Of a DNA stretch of 64,000 nucleotides, positions 31,001-42,594 are shown piece after piece. Made by a program: the position numbers and the translations under genes. Position 1 is the first letter of the stretch. Each line of letters starts with the position of its first letter. Source of the DNA: Owenia fusiformis (Eukaryota; Annelida; Polychaeta; Sabellida; Oweniidae). Under the pieces are notes generated by a model that was not told where the DNA came from, ran no database searches, and saw nothing but the letters and a program-made list of their open reading frames with translations. The stretch spans positions 11,504,842 to 11,568,841 of the forward strand of contig CAIIXF020000011.1 of assembly GCA_903813345.2 (NCBI GenBank), written 5' to 3'.

Positions 31001-32869
31001 TCGAATGGATCAAGTGGTCTAAATGCCACGACTGGTTTCATGATTCAGGGAAATGTTCTCGAGTAAAGGGATACTCATTGGAGAAATATTTACATGCTTT
31101 AATTGCAATAAAAGACGACCTTAAATGTGTAAATTATGTAAACGTTATTGTTTAAAAACCTAAGCGACCATCAGCGACACTGTTAAATAACACTTAATAT
31201 CGCAAGGAGGAGTGATTGACCTATTCGTAACAATGTTGTATTTTGATGTAAGAAGACATGTGTGTCTAATTTGTACATTCATTTTGTCGATCTACGAATT
31301 GACTTGGCATATTATTTAGCTTAGAAAACAAAATCTTGAAATCAATTATCTTTAGGGAAACTCAAAACAATGTATTTCAATGATTTTCTTAATAAAATTA
31401 TCTTGTTAAGATAAACAACAACTATTGCAATTTATTTTTGTTCATGTGATTAAACAATTCAAACTTAATACATTAGTTTATCTTTAAACTCAAAATTAAT
31501 TTTGATACATGAATCAATGTAAGCCTATGTATGCACCATCATCGACACCAGCAATTTAAGAGCATATTTACGTTTTGATGCACAGTCAAGTAATTGTTTA
31601 AAGGGTAATAAAAATATTTTGAGAAACGCTTCTTAAACCCCATGGCTAATGGTATGTGCATTTATATCTCAATGTAAAATTTCATTTTTTCAACTTTTAT
31701 ATTGATGAAATGTGAAAGAGATTCGTGGCTTGACTGATAAGCGCTATGATGTTTATTTTCTATATCGAATCTTTGAAGAAACGGCCGCCGATCGCCCACC
31801 GTAGAGCAGTGACTGGGGCTTAATTCACAATTGTGGCAATTTTCAATTATCAAAGACAGATGGAACAATCGGAGACATGAGTTGTCATTCTTGTGGTTTA
31901 GTACTCCCTTTTTACATACCCTTCCGTTGAAATTAAAGTTGAAGAAATGCCAAGATCTGCCACTGAGACTGCACCAACTGTTCCTCCCTTTGTATGTGAA
32001 ACATTGGCCACTTCTCGCCCCTCCTACTCTGCCTCCGCATGCTGCGTTTATAAGCCACGGTGAAATATTTTAGAATAGCATGCAGTATGCACACTTGGAC
32101 ATGAACATTGAAGAATTACAGATTCTACCATTTACCAAATCGACAGAGCACTTCTACCACAAAGACCATGGGCTTGACGCGTGCACACCCATTAGTAAAA
32201 ATGTACGTTGCAAGTAAAGATAATGCTCGAAGTCTCTGATCGGAAAACAAACTTCGCAAGGCGCCATTTGGTGCAGGGTTATAACTAACTACATATCATT
32301 GGCTTGCAATTGCTTACGGGGGTGTAGTATGGAGATATAGTTTCAACTACGGTGGGTATGGTGTTCCTACTGTATATGCAAGTATAAATTAAAAAATTCA
32401 GAGATCATGCAGTCAAACCTGTTTAATCAGAACGCCATTGCGACAAGCCAAAAATGCTCGGGTTGGTAGGTCTTCAAAATTCAAGTTTTTCAACTGGTAG
32501 TTTAAGTGTTCACATTGAGAGGTATTTATATTAGAGATGTGTCTGGAGATTTTGTCAGGGTTTTACTGTGATTCTATTCAAATTTCCTCTTCATAATTGC
32601 GTCACCTGGGTCTTTCATGTGTACTGACTACTCGAAGATGCTACAACTTGTGTGATAGGAAAATAGACGGTGCAGTTTATACGTGTCAATTAAATTACCG
32701 ACTGGACAATATGGTACAAGATAAAATGGAACTTACCGCTGCCCCTTACATTAAGTCCACTTGCTGAAACACAAAGACATGCTCCATTTGGTGGATTGGT
32801 GCCACTTATATTAGCGTTCACCAAGCATATGGCGAAAGCGAATATTACGATCAAAACTTTTGCATCCAT
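27085..32869 (-). CDS. Secreted peptidoglycan recognition protein with N-terminal SH3b domain (6 exons, 283 aa)
   Basis: Innate-immune amidase or receptor binding bacterial peptidoglycan outside the cell. Exons from the start: 32869-32737, 32041-31920, 28469-28403, 28050-27862, 27684-27479, 27219-27085, 852 nt with stop, all in phase. Predicted parts: signal peptide 1-19 (LIVIFAFAICLVNA), SH3b about 30-100 (GLNVR, SGQCFTYKG, DGWAAGNYL), linker GSGPPPVGN, PGRP domain 112-275 (ISRAGWGARPP, FVHHTAGP, DVGYSFLVGEDG, GRGFTTVGAHT, YNSRAIAIS, NYELFGHR, CPGDQLY). The zinc-amidase residues His142, Tyr177, His251 and Cys259 are all present, so catalytic activity is predicted. The RWPRFSRRRIPRYC tail is strongly basic. 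The gene converges on the glutamate receptor. SH3b plus PGRP fusions occur in molluscs to my knowledge. Confidence 0.92.
27473..27479 (-). other. GC-AG splice donor of PGRP intron 5
   Basis: The exon ends CGG and the intron starts GCAAGT, the classic strong GC-donor context. The acceptor is CTTTAG before 27219. No GT site nearby restores both phase and the conserved GISRG sequence. Confidence 0.75.
28403..28469 (-). CDS. PGRP exon 3: end of SH3b domain
   Basis: Sixty-seven bases, too short for an ORF scan: DGWAAGNYLTIGSASRCGSG then PP. The acceptor is TTTCTCAG and the donor CCC-C|GTAAGT. GWAAGNYL is the last strand motif of SH3b domains, and the proline-glycine stretch is the linker to the PGRP domain. 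Phases agree with exon 2 (0) and exon 4 (1). Confidence 0.88.
28560..28655. repeat. Short imperfect hairpin in PGRP intron 2
   Basis: CATCCTCCGAACACAGGCCT (continuing to 28584) is repeated inverted at 28631-28655 with about four mismatches over 25 bases and a loop of about 46 bases. The sequence is GC-richer than its surroundings. No gene or element family was recognised. Confidence 0.55.
30204..31155 (+). pseudogene. Decayed transposon-like ORF with C-terminal zinc-finger motif
   Basis: An open frame of 97 codons from ATG 30204 encodes a basic, arginine/glutamine-rich stretch (MALTNAENSRRSLQTTVQ, KYTKGYLEQEQLRQ), similar in style to the N-terminus of uncharacterised repetitive proteins that begin MALT.AERSRR. 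A second frame at 30847-31155 contains CNICKACGVNYY, EWIKWSKCHDWFHDSGKC, a Cys-Cys...Trp-Ile...Cys-Cys..Trp-His pattern used at the C-terminus of many DNA-transposon and domesticated proteins. Between them the frame is interrupted. It lies antisense within PGRP intron 2. I cannot name the family and infer a dead element rather than a host gene. Confidence 0.45.
31920..32041 (-). CDS. PGRP exon 2: core of SH3b domain
   Basis: 122 bases with acceptor AACGCAG and donor AGG|GTATGT. It encodes SACGGRVGGARSGQCFTYKG then a tryptophan-containing segment and FNFNFNGR, continuing directly into DGWAAGNYL of exon 3. The alternative acceptor 12 bases downstream is also in phase but would remove part of the first SH3b loop, so the longer exon is preferred. 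It contributes additional cysteines. Confidence 0.82.
32737..32869 (-). CDS. PGRP exon 1: signal peptide and first SH3b strand
   Basis: Encodes MDAKVLIVIFAFAICLVNA, a clear secretion signal, then NISGTNPPNGACLCVSASGL and NVRGS up to a GTAAGT donor in phase 1. N20 in NIS is a potential glycosylation site. GLNVR is the characteristic opening of SH3b domains. Confidence 0.88.
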
Positions 32870-33122
32870 CTTTAATAAAACCCTTTCTCATTTGTGATTT
32901 TGAAAGCAGGGCCAACCTTAATTAATTAATACCATTCTTATCTTTATTACGGACAAAACGTCATGTATGACATTGATTCAAATTCTTATTTTCAAATGTT
33001 TCTTATTTTAGAACATTATCAATCTAATTTTGAACAGGAATAACATTGGCATTGTTAAAACACCGTGTGACATTGTGCATGTGGTGGTAGCGGGTAGAGA
33101 GACTGTGGCTATATGCCTAAAT

Positions 33123-33666
33123 CACTGTTCCACAACTAGTTACTTTGACGGAACGTCAATGTAACAAAATGGATGAACTTCCTGGTTACAATTCTTTTGT
33201 TTTCTCGATTTAAACCTACTTAGAACTCAAGTTGCAGATTATAATTTGGCACAAAGCTAGGAAATATAGTCTTCTTCGATTTGGAATTTGCTTTGTAAAT
33301 GAAGTTGCAATTCATATGTTTAGCCCCTCACTTTTGTTACATTGACGAAAGTCCGTTATATTACCATTGTGTGTTACTTTGACGACTTACGTTAATGTAA
33401 CAAAAGCGATGGACTAAAAGTATCAATTACAGCTTTATTTAAAAATCAAATTCCAAACCGAGAGCATTTCTAAAAGCTAGACCACAGGTATATTGTCTAT
33501 TCTTTGTGCCAGAGACATATAAAACATGTCTGTTTGTGCCAAGTGATAATCCCCAACATGACTTATGCGTAAGTTTAAATCGAGAAAACAAAAAACCTCG
33601 TACCCAGAAAGTTCATCCATTTTGTTACATTGACGTTCCGTCAAAGTAACTAGTTGTGGAACAGTG
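33123..33666. mobile_element. Foldback MITE 'CACTGTTCCACAACTAG', copy B (fullest)
   Basis: The ends CACTGTTCCACAACTAGTTA and TAACTAGTTGTGGAACAGTG are perfect inverted copies over at least 40 bases, and the halves pair to the middle (CTTTTGTTACATTGACGAAA against CGTTAATGTAACAAAAGCGA). The right arm carries extra sequence near 33500-33545. TA follows the right end here and in copy A, which would suit a TA-targeting superfamily, but the left flank reads AT. No ORF. Confidence 0.85.
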
Positions 33667-33754
33667 TATATATTCGTAAGAGCTGCCCATGCTGGGGTGT
33701 AATGACCATTGTCATAGTTGAAATTTAAAACGATTCAACATGTTTGATACATTT

Positions 33755-33852
33755 GGGAGTTTAAGCTTGCATATAAAATCGAAACGCCAACATATACGTA
33801 TGACTAGTCGCCCATACAAATGCACCACGTTCCGTTCACGTTTAGGTTGTGA
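33755..33852 (-). repeat. Dispersed repeat, inverse copy of 6246-6362
   Basis: GGGAGTTTAAGCTTGCAT, AAATCGAAACGCCAAC, TCGCCCATACAAATGCA and TTCACGTTTAGGTTGTG are the inverse of blocks at 6246-6362 in matching order. Confidence 0.6.
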
Positions 33853-34612
33853 AAATTCCTTAACCAGCTTAAACTCTCTATTGTATATGTCTAATCTCGA
33901 TATGTATTCAACATCCTAGTTTGTAATTGTTAAACCAATGATAGAAAGATGGCAGAAATGCTAACTTCCATGTATCTTTTTGCACAATTATAAGATATTT
34001 TTAAGAATCATAGGAACGGTTACTGTATCAATTGCATTCGTGTGCAGAAAATCAATGTGCAATCAATTTAAGAAATGGCCATGGGTTTATAAAAATCAGT
34101 ATCGAAATCAGAGAAATATAGATCTGAGCACTATATTCTAAAGGATTTGTTAAACGTTCATACGGTTTTGTTCAAATGTAACATTTAGTAATAACATTAA
34201 TTAAGGATTAATATTCAAATCGTTTTATGGAGCAATATGGACAGAAAAAATTATAAATAGTTCAGGGCAAATGACATTATATTGTAAAATATGTAGTTAA
34301 CACCATTGTATATTATGTAAAAATTATAAAAATGTTTTAATTTAAAGTGAATAAAAATTCAAAAAAGAACTGTATTTCAACATTTACGTACTTTTAAACG
34401 ATTTAGATTTAGATGAGTGGGGTGTTCACTATATTTGGAAATAATTTTCAGACAAAAAATTGGAATGTTAGAATAAGTAAAATAAAGAAAATATGAATCA
34501 GCATCAATAAAAAAAAATTGGTCAATCTGCCTGTGCATGGAAAAATATTCCGAGATCTTATTTGTGGTAAGAAAGATCAGTAAAAATGAGCCCCCAACCA
34601 TAGAACTTGTTT

Positions 34613-34731
34613 TTATGTCAACACCACGAGTGGTGATATAATTGTTAACGTCTCCAATTTTTTTTTGGGGGGGAAGGTGTTCGGCGGTTTGGGTTCAGCG
34701 TTTGGCTGATGGTGTTCGGCGTCTGTAACAA
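34613..34731 (+). repeat. Dispersed repeat, copy 2 of the 1771-1860 family
   Basis: GTCAACACCACGAGTGGTGA, then a T/G-run, GGTGTTCGGCG and GTGTTCGGCGTCTGTAA. Relative to copy 1 there is an insertion that duplicates the GTGTTCGGCG block. Confidence 0.55.
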
Positions 34732-37700
34732 ATGACAGATGGTTACCTTTTGCATGCTAATGTCTTGTTTCAGAACTCAGATAAATATTTTGTCAATCTT
34801 TATGACCAAAATCGAAGAACTGATTCATTCATACATAACATTCCCTTACTGACTGTATAAGATGTTAATCTGGCACCATTATTTGAGGCATTACCAATGG
34901 TACAGATTTGGTAACTGTGTCTAATATGGGATCGTTGTCATTTAGTTCCTCAACAAGTCTTTATTGATTTTTATATCAACTCTATTTCTTAACTCTATTA
35001 ACATCATATCTCACCAACCTCTCCGGATCCAACAATCTCTTTCCCAATCTTCAACCTTAATATCTCATTAGTATTATACAGTATACTAAATATAACTTAC
35101 GTGAAGTTGGCAGAGGAATTTAAAGTTGCAGACAATACAAACATACAACCCGGCATGCAATATAACAATTTCACACATAGTTAGGCAAGGTGTGTCTAAT
35201 TCCAGCCAATCAGAACAAGGCTATTTCATGTAACTACATTCCGTTATATAGCCAATAACGCATTTGTTGTATGGTTGTCAAGGTGACAACTTGGAAATTG
35301 ATGCTTTGCCAATTCGACCCTTGCAAAATGTTTCATTGAAAATATGTAATTTTAGTGATTTTATATATTTTAGGTGTTTTTGTTAGGTGTTTTGCAATGT
35401 GCGAAAGGAATTTAAGCCCAAGACTCAATGCATTAAGCTGCTTCGTTCCACTTAGGCGTTGTTTTCTAAACTTTGCATTCCCGCAGCGCGGTCATGCAAA
35501 TATTTGGAAGCAGCATCTTCAATGGAATGATTCAGCATACACTGAGCCCAGGGCTTAATCGGAAAAGCTATTTCCATGCCATAATGTTACATTACATACA
35601 CTGACACGAATTAAATACCTACTTTTTATCTTATTTCTAAGCATATACATGATAAAATCTCGTTATTATCTATTTTCACGATATGGATTATATGTTTACC
35701 TCTCCAAACACAAGCTACGTGTCTAATGTCTTTTTGATGGCGCAATACATCCTAACTATTGATATGTTTCGGAAGCGGATTTATTCCAATCTACCAATCA
35801 TAGCTGTAATTGTTCAATGAAAATGTTTTTTCTTTCTATTATTCTCGCTACTTCAATTAATTACAGATTTATTTTTAAATGTGAAAATGTGGTATTAAAC
35901 ACTGACCAGTTGGTATATTATATGGGAACGGTAGCCAAATCGAGAGTGTTTCATTGATTCATACAAAATATTAACATAGAATTTTGTAGCTAACGTTAGG
36001 CAATTACTTTTTTAAAAGATGGGGTTGTTGTTAGAGTAAAATACATATATCATGCCTTTTGAGGACTGTTTCATATTTGAAGGATATGGCCAATATGCAT
36101 TACACTTCGTAACAACCATGTTGTAGCATTCAGTGTGTCGTAATTGGTAAAGGGAACATGCATGTATACTTTCACGCCTAACCATCGACAACGTACAGTG
36201 ACAAAATATACCACCGTACACATTATAGATGTACGGTGCCACTATTAACTAATTTGAAGCAAAGATAATGATGTAGGTTTGACGTAGGTGCAATCTAGTC
36301 ATAATGGTCGGTTGGAAAATGTTACACATTTCCTTTGATCATTTCCTCCCCTGTCGTTTAACAGTGTCGAATATTTTTTATGAGAATATGTTTCTTTAAA
36401 CTACACAATTAAGGTCTGTTGAAGATTTAATAAGTATAAACGTTTTGGCTATGATTTAAAAAAATCATAAGTGTACGTTGTCAACTCGAATGTACGTTGT
36501 CCCATTGAACTTGCTCATTTCACAGTTAGGGTTACCCTAATGCAGGCAACGGATTTCACATAACACTAACAGGCAGGGGGTCAGATACATGAGATTGACC
36601 ACGAAAATGGACCACTGTTCGAAAATCTTTTAACGTTATTAGAAAGTTAAATGTCTTCAATCCTAGACGAATACACACAAAATCAAACATGAAATCCTTA
36701 ATGTATTCCTCAGATATTTTTTTAAAACCTACATCAAACCTACAGCATTGTCTTTGCTTCAAATCGGTTAATACATCTAAAGTGTACGGCGGTGTATTTT
36801 GTCACTGCACGTTAGAAAGGTGATAGACAAGATTAAATTTTCACGATCTATTTATGACTGAATTTGTTTAACGATAGTAAATAAACACCCAAGACAAGTT
36901 TCTCAAATTAAACCTCGCATCCATTCATTTAAGTCTACTTTAGCAAACTGACCATACTGTCTTGAAGTTGTTCTCGAGAATGAAGCTATATGGAAATTAC
37001 TAATTCTCCCTTCTTACGGAGATTTATTAGAGATATGCCTATTATCATTCAAGGATGATACTATTATACGTCGAAGTTATTCCGATCTTAATCAAGTATC
37101 GATTACCATTTTCATTATGAAAGACCATGAACCCGATCCAAATAACCTTGAAGCTTTTCTGAAAGTACATACAATTTAATGACACTAAAAGCTCCAGAAA
37201 CTCGTCTCAACTTTGGATTTCAAGAAACTGTCGTTCGTACACGATCTGCAAAGCTTGGTATTATAGGCATCTCGTATCTAGAACATTTTTGATTGATACT
37301 TGCGTCATGTTTTCGTGTTTGATCCCAGACAAAAACACAAAATGAGTTATGCGATAATTAGGGAGAAGTGTTTTACAAACCCGACGGTCCATAAAGCTGA
37401 CGAGATTTTAAATGATGCGAATCATTTTAGATCCCACGAGGATCGTAATTTTCACATGGCCCTTTGCCCTTTTCATTATATAATACATATGGGAAATATA
37501 CTAGTATGAGGGTTATGTTATGGGAGGTTTTGGATGTGTGGTATATCTTGAAGGAAATACAGATATCTTACCGAGGAACTGGAGGATCCGAGGTACAATA
37601 TCATTTTAAAATAGTAAGTAAGTATTTGTTTATTTCAGTGTCTCGTGCACATTTTCACATATACAATCAATACAAACGAGCGTGCACCCAGCCTTCAAAG

Positions 37701-39094
37701 GGGACACTTTAGATAATCATTACACATAATCATTTCTAATGTGGAAAATTTTTGATACATAGTTCGATGTAATTGATTCAATTTTCGGATTATTAAGGAT
37801 TATCTTCGAATTGTTAATGCTAGTGTCTGTAAAATCAAAATCAGGATTTCTCGAGGGATATGGCCCCTTATTCAAAAGTTTTAAACCGAGCATCTCATAA
37901 CTAATTTCTTGACATGTGAGGTTTAGTTTTACAAGTGAGGTTTTCAGGACACCCATGTCCAGGCTTGTTTTCTTTAAAGTGTTCTCATTCACACTATTTT
38001 CGAGAAATACATCAACGTTTTGGTCAAGAGGATTCTACCGTCTGCTGCACCCATAGTTTGACTGTTTGTACACTGAACAGCGGGAGATGTACATTTGTCC
38101 CGCTTCCCCAAGATATCAATTCTATATTCTGCCCTTATGTACCTGAAACATCGCCTGTCATAGGAACAATAGTTGTATTATTTTGTATGACAAGATAATT
38201 TAGTAAACCTGGCAACTCAACAAGGAAATGCTGATATTTCAAGAAAATCATTCAAAATGGCCGCCTTTTCAATTTTCCAAATATCTTCTCCACGTTTCTC
38301 AATAACAAGTGTTGGATTTCCAGTTTTCCATTGACCACTTACTAGGTTTACTGAGAGAAGACAATGTTATGATACTTTCCTGAAAAAGTAAGGAAATACA
38401 AATATGCCTTCATAGTTTATTTTGTACCAGAAAATAACATGGGCAGGTATAGAATTTTTTCAAAAGTGTTGCTTGGAAAGGATAACCTTAACTATAGAAT
38501 CACTTTTGTCGCCCAAATGTCATCATTTTAAAAAGGAGAATTACATACTAGCTTAATCTGCTTTTCGGACATGTTTCATATGAAACTTGAAATATAGCAT
38601 TTCTTAATAACAGAACAAAAAGCTTTACACTGGTATACCCATGTCCATGGGATAATGCACGTGAAAGGACCGGAACTACATGCATACTGTATGTCTACTT
38701 TTTGTGGAATGATTCTATATGTATTTCACCAAAAACAAGCACCAAGAGCCATTCAAGTTTCAATTAATATAAGTGCTGGCCATGTCCTTTTCAACATATG
38801 GTTTGCTGTTGCTGGTTAATTTTCATTACATCGTCGGCCACTATCTAATCCGATAAGTCCAGCTTCATTTGAAAGCAATCCACTATTATAAATAAGACAG
38901 CGTAAACAATTACATAGGCTGAGACCGCATTCGGACATATTACCGATTGGAATTCCCCAAAGAGTGATTTGTTTTATTTCCGATTGTATCTACAGTTACA
39001 AACCCTTATGTTGAAGAGGTATACGTAATATCGTTCTCTAGACTACAGCCCATTTCTTCGTTGAATCATGTGTTTCATATTCCACTTCAAGAAT
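34732..39094. other. Gene-free stretch
   Basis: AT-rich sequence with only short, unconvincing frames, and no element ends or tandem arrays that I could recognise. Exons shorter than the ORF threshold cannot be excluded. Confidence 0.4.
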
Positions 39095-39260
39095 CACTGT
39101 TCCCAAACTAGTTACTTCAATCGTTAAAAATGGATGAAATGGGTTCCAGTTTGGTAAGATTTTGAGCCAAATTATAATCTGAAAGTCGTCGTATAAGTAG
39201 GTTTGATCTCAACGAACTCGGACTCCTGCGGTCCCTTTTAATACTTTGACGTCACGTGAA
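39095..39260. mobile_element. Short derivative of the 'CACTGTTCCACAACTAG' MITE, copy C
   Basis: Begins CACTGTTCCCAAACTAGTTA and carries AAAATGGATGAA as in copies A and B, then jumps to internal sequence in the opposite sense (CAAATTATAATCTGAAAGTC, ATAAGTAGGTTTGATCTC). Much of each arm is absent. Confidence 0.55.
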
Positions 39261-41132
39261 AGGTATTAGTTAGGAAACTGAAGAACTGGACAACATTATC
39301 CTGATATCGCCGGCTAACTGTGACTAGAGAAGAAACCACCAAGAATGCTACTAGAGTTGACTTTCGATGACAGTACAAATGGGATACTACATGTAGTAGT
39401 TGGTCACGATAGGCACCATCGCCGTGGTTGTTCGATGACTACTATCTCTATAGATACCAAAGTTTTGAACACAACGTTCACAGACAAAAAGATAAAACAA
39501 CACTAATACTCATTTTTGAATAAAATTGCGGTTTTGTATCTAGTAGTTCCTGTTGTATTCGACGAAAATACCTTACGCGTTTTCACTTGCGACGTTATGT
39601 TATTGAATCTTTTTAAAACTATTCCTGGTGTAACATGCCCGATAGTGGAAAATGATCAATTCTTTTCATCCATCTCATTCATCTTATAAATATATCTTGT
39701 CTTTGCATCTTAAATGTTAGTAGCTAGTGTGTAGGGGTTTTCTGCTTCTCTTTCGAATGTACGTACAAGTATAATGTTCGTGAATAAGAGCCTTTAACTT
39801 TAAACATGATTAATGAGATTTTTGTATTTCTTAATGGTTTACATTAAACGTCAATTCAAAATAAAACGTAATCTATCACGTATACAAACTGCATGCTTCC
39901 CTCGGGATACACACCAAGGTACTATATCTAGTAGAACTAAACCAAATAATAACACCTAAAAACGAAAGCAAAACGAAGCGACCTGCGTTTAATGAAATCT
40001 TAACCGATGCCATACTTTAAAAATCGGAAACATTGCATATCACTGATAATTATCAGTATTATGTTATGATGTATTATGATTATAATGTCATTTAACCAGT
40101 GCATAAATTGTTCATAAGTATTGGATAACTACCACATCCTGTAGACACGATTGTGATATTGACCGACATGATGATTATTACCCAAAATGTATTGACAGTA
40201 ATTGTTTTTTATGACCCCTTACATTGCAAAAAACATCTAAATTGGGGATAGCGCAATTGTTCAATCATGTTTAAGAATCATAAATTTATAACTTGCTTAA
40301 TTATGTGTCTATATTTGTTTTTATCTGCACTGGGGCTGGATGTAATGTTCCTATAACACATTTATCAAAACCAATGTAAAGGTCAATGTAAATTCATGTC
40401 ATTTCCCATTCGTAAAACACCATAATATCGTCGATAATTTTACGATTATCTCTTCAAAGCTGGAGAGACTTACCGATTTTATGAAATCTATACACAATAG
40501 GACGTCTTGACTTTATGCCGAAGTTCTTTATTATTTCCGAATCTCACGCGTCATCAACATATATTTAGATTCAAACGTGTCTTCAGTGATATTTATTCAC
40601 ATTGGTGCACAGTTGTTCTTTAAGCCACTTGTTAGCGTTTCCCTTGGGGAGAAGTGAAAAGGTGATAGCCATTTTTCATATAAACTCTACTTTCCTTAGT
40701 TTTGTTTTCTTTGATGTTTCTCAGCACAAGAAGAATATTTAACATTATCTTATATTTCACGTTTTATGTTAGACTTACCTATCAATCGTCAATGTTACTT
40801 TCTGAATACTTTTAAATCGTAACGTCGATAGAACACATGTAGCTTTTATAGTAAATTTAACTTGGCATCTATAAGGAGCTCCCTCTACAAAAACTACTCT
40901 ATCTGTATGTATGAAGGTATTAATGAGATGTACATCTATTGAGTCTTTTTAATTGATTCTAAAATGAATGCTTTAATTTTTTGTATCCTTTATAACTATA
41001 CTTTATAAATAAACTTTAGAGTAGAGAACGTGTCAAACCCCTTTCTAAAATGACGCGTTCTCTGATTGTACCGATCTATAACCTTACATTGTGTACGTAG
41101 AATTTATCAATGTTCCGAATGATATTTTTATC
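39261..41132. other. Gene-free stretch
   Basis: AT-rich, no frames worth noting, no recognised repeats. It ends at the TAA that forms the left target site of the twin foldback element. Confidence 0.4.
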
Positions 41133-41135
41133 TAA

Positions 41136-41942
41136 CCCCCCTATCACACCAAACTAGTTCTTACCCGTTCTTGCCAGTCCTACGAAAACGTCGTAAAACG
41201 GGCTCAATCTGGCTGTGGTCGGGAAATATGTCTGAAATAATAAGCTTCTTCGTTCTTAAACAGTCTTCAATACGTCCATCTCGTTCGCAGTTCGTTCAGG
41301 TCGCACCACGTCGGTGTGCAACGTCGTAGAACGCGTCCCTTAGTCTAGAAGGTCAACATGACCTGATTACAGAACGGTATGGTCGCCATCGAATTTTGAA
41401 TCGATTCAAAATTCTAATTCACATTCCCGTCTGAGAACGTTCATAAAGTTCGTAAATAGACCTTAGAAAGTTGCAGCTACGTTCATTCCGTTCGCACACA
41501 GTTTCAAACCAGTTTTGAAGAACGCAGTGGCAACTTGTTTGATGTGATAGCTATATTTTTGCTAACTCGTTCATAAGCAGTGTTAAATACGTTCTTAATC
41601 AGTTTAAACCCGTTTGCAATTAGTTCTACCTCGTTCTCAACACGTCCTCAGACAGTTCAACTCGTTGTTAAAACGTCCCTAGTAGGAGTGAAGTACGACG
41701 GTTCCGTTCGTAATACGTCCAGCTCGTCGTTAGTACGTTGTCACTCGTTCTAACTGTAGAACGTGACGACCACGAGAACATTTTGAGCATTGTCTGAGTT
41801 CTAGAGGACCTACCCGTTCGAGTACGTTCGATGAAGTTTGTAAATAGATCCCAAACGGTTCTTAGTAGGTCCAGTCCGTTCGTACACAGTTAGAGCCCGT
41901 TTTCGAGAACGTAGTGAGAACTAGTTTGGTGTGATAGTAGGG
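41136..41942 (+). mobile_element. Twin foldback element, left copy (807 bp), TAA target site
   Basis: TAA at 41133-41135 and 41943-41945 flank ends CCCCCCTATCACACCAAACT and, inversely, CCCTACTATCACACCAAACT, followed by AGTTCTTAC or AGTTCTCAC. A 3-bp TAA duplication is usual for PIF/Harbinger-type elements, but no transposase is present, so the superfamily is inferred. The interior is almost entirely made of CGTTC/AGTTC/CGTCC blocks spaced 10-11 bases apart, for example at 41568, 41590, 41601, 41611, 41622, 41632, 41643, 41654, 41663 and 41674. Confidence 0.8.
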
Positions 41943-41945
41943 TAA

Positions 41946-42591
41946 CCCTACTATCATTCCAAACTAGCTAGTTCTCACTACGTTCTCGAAAACGGGCTTC
42001 AACTGTACGTACTACGAACGGAACCGTCGTACTTCAATTCTACTAGGGACGTTTTAACAACGAGTTGAACTGTCTGAGGACGTGTTGAGAACGAGGTAGA
42101 ACTAATTGTAAACGGGTTTAACCTGATTAAGAACGTATTTAACACTGCTTATGAACGAGTTAGCAAAAATATAGCTATTACACCAAACAAGTTGCCACTG
42201 CGTTCTTCAAAACTGGTTTTAAACTGTGTGCGAACGGAATGAACGTAGCTGCAACTTTCTAAGGTCTATTTACGAACTTTATGAGCGTTCTCAGACGGGA
42301 TTTGTGATTTTAGAATTTTGAATCGATTCAAAATTCGATGGCGACCATACCGTTCTGTAATCAGGTCATGTTGACCTTCTAGCCTGAGGGACGCGTTCTA
42401 CGACGTTCCACACCGACGTGGTGCGACCTGAACGAACTGCGAACGAGATGGACGTATTGAAGACTGTTTAAGAACGAAGAAGCTAATTATTTCAGACATA
42501 TTTCCCGACCACAGCCAGATTGAGCCCGTTTTACGACGTTTTCGTAGGACTGGCAAGAACGGGTAAGAACTAGTTTGGTGTGATAGGGGGG
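41946..42591 (-). mobile_element. Twin foldback element, right copy (646 bp), inverted
   Basis: Begins CCCTACTATCATTCCAAACT at 41946 and ends with AGTTTGGTGTGATAGGGGGG before TAA at 42592-42594. Its sequence is the inverse of the left copy with high identity, lacking roughly 160-180 bases that the left copy has near its inner end. Sharing one TAA with the left copy, it makes a near-perfect 1.45-kb palindrome. Confidence 0.8.
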
Positions 42592-42594
42592 TAA

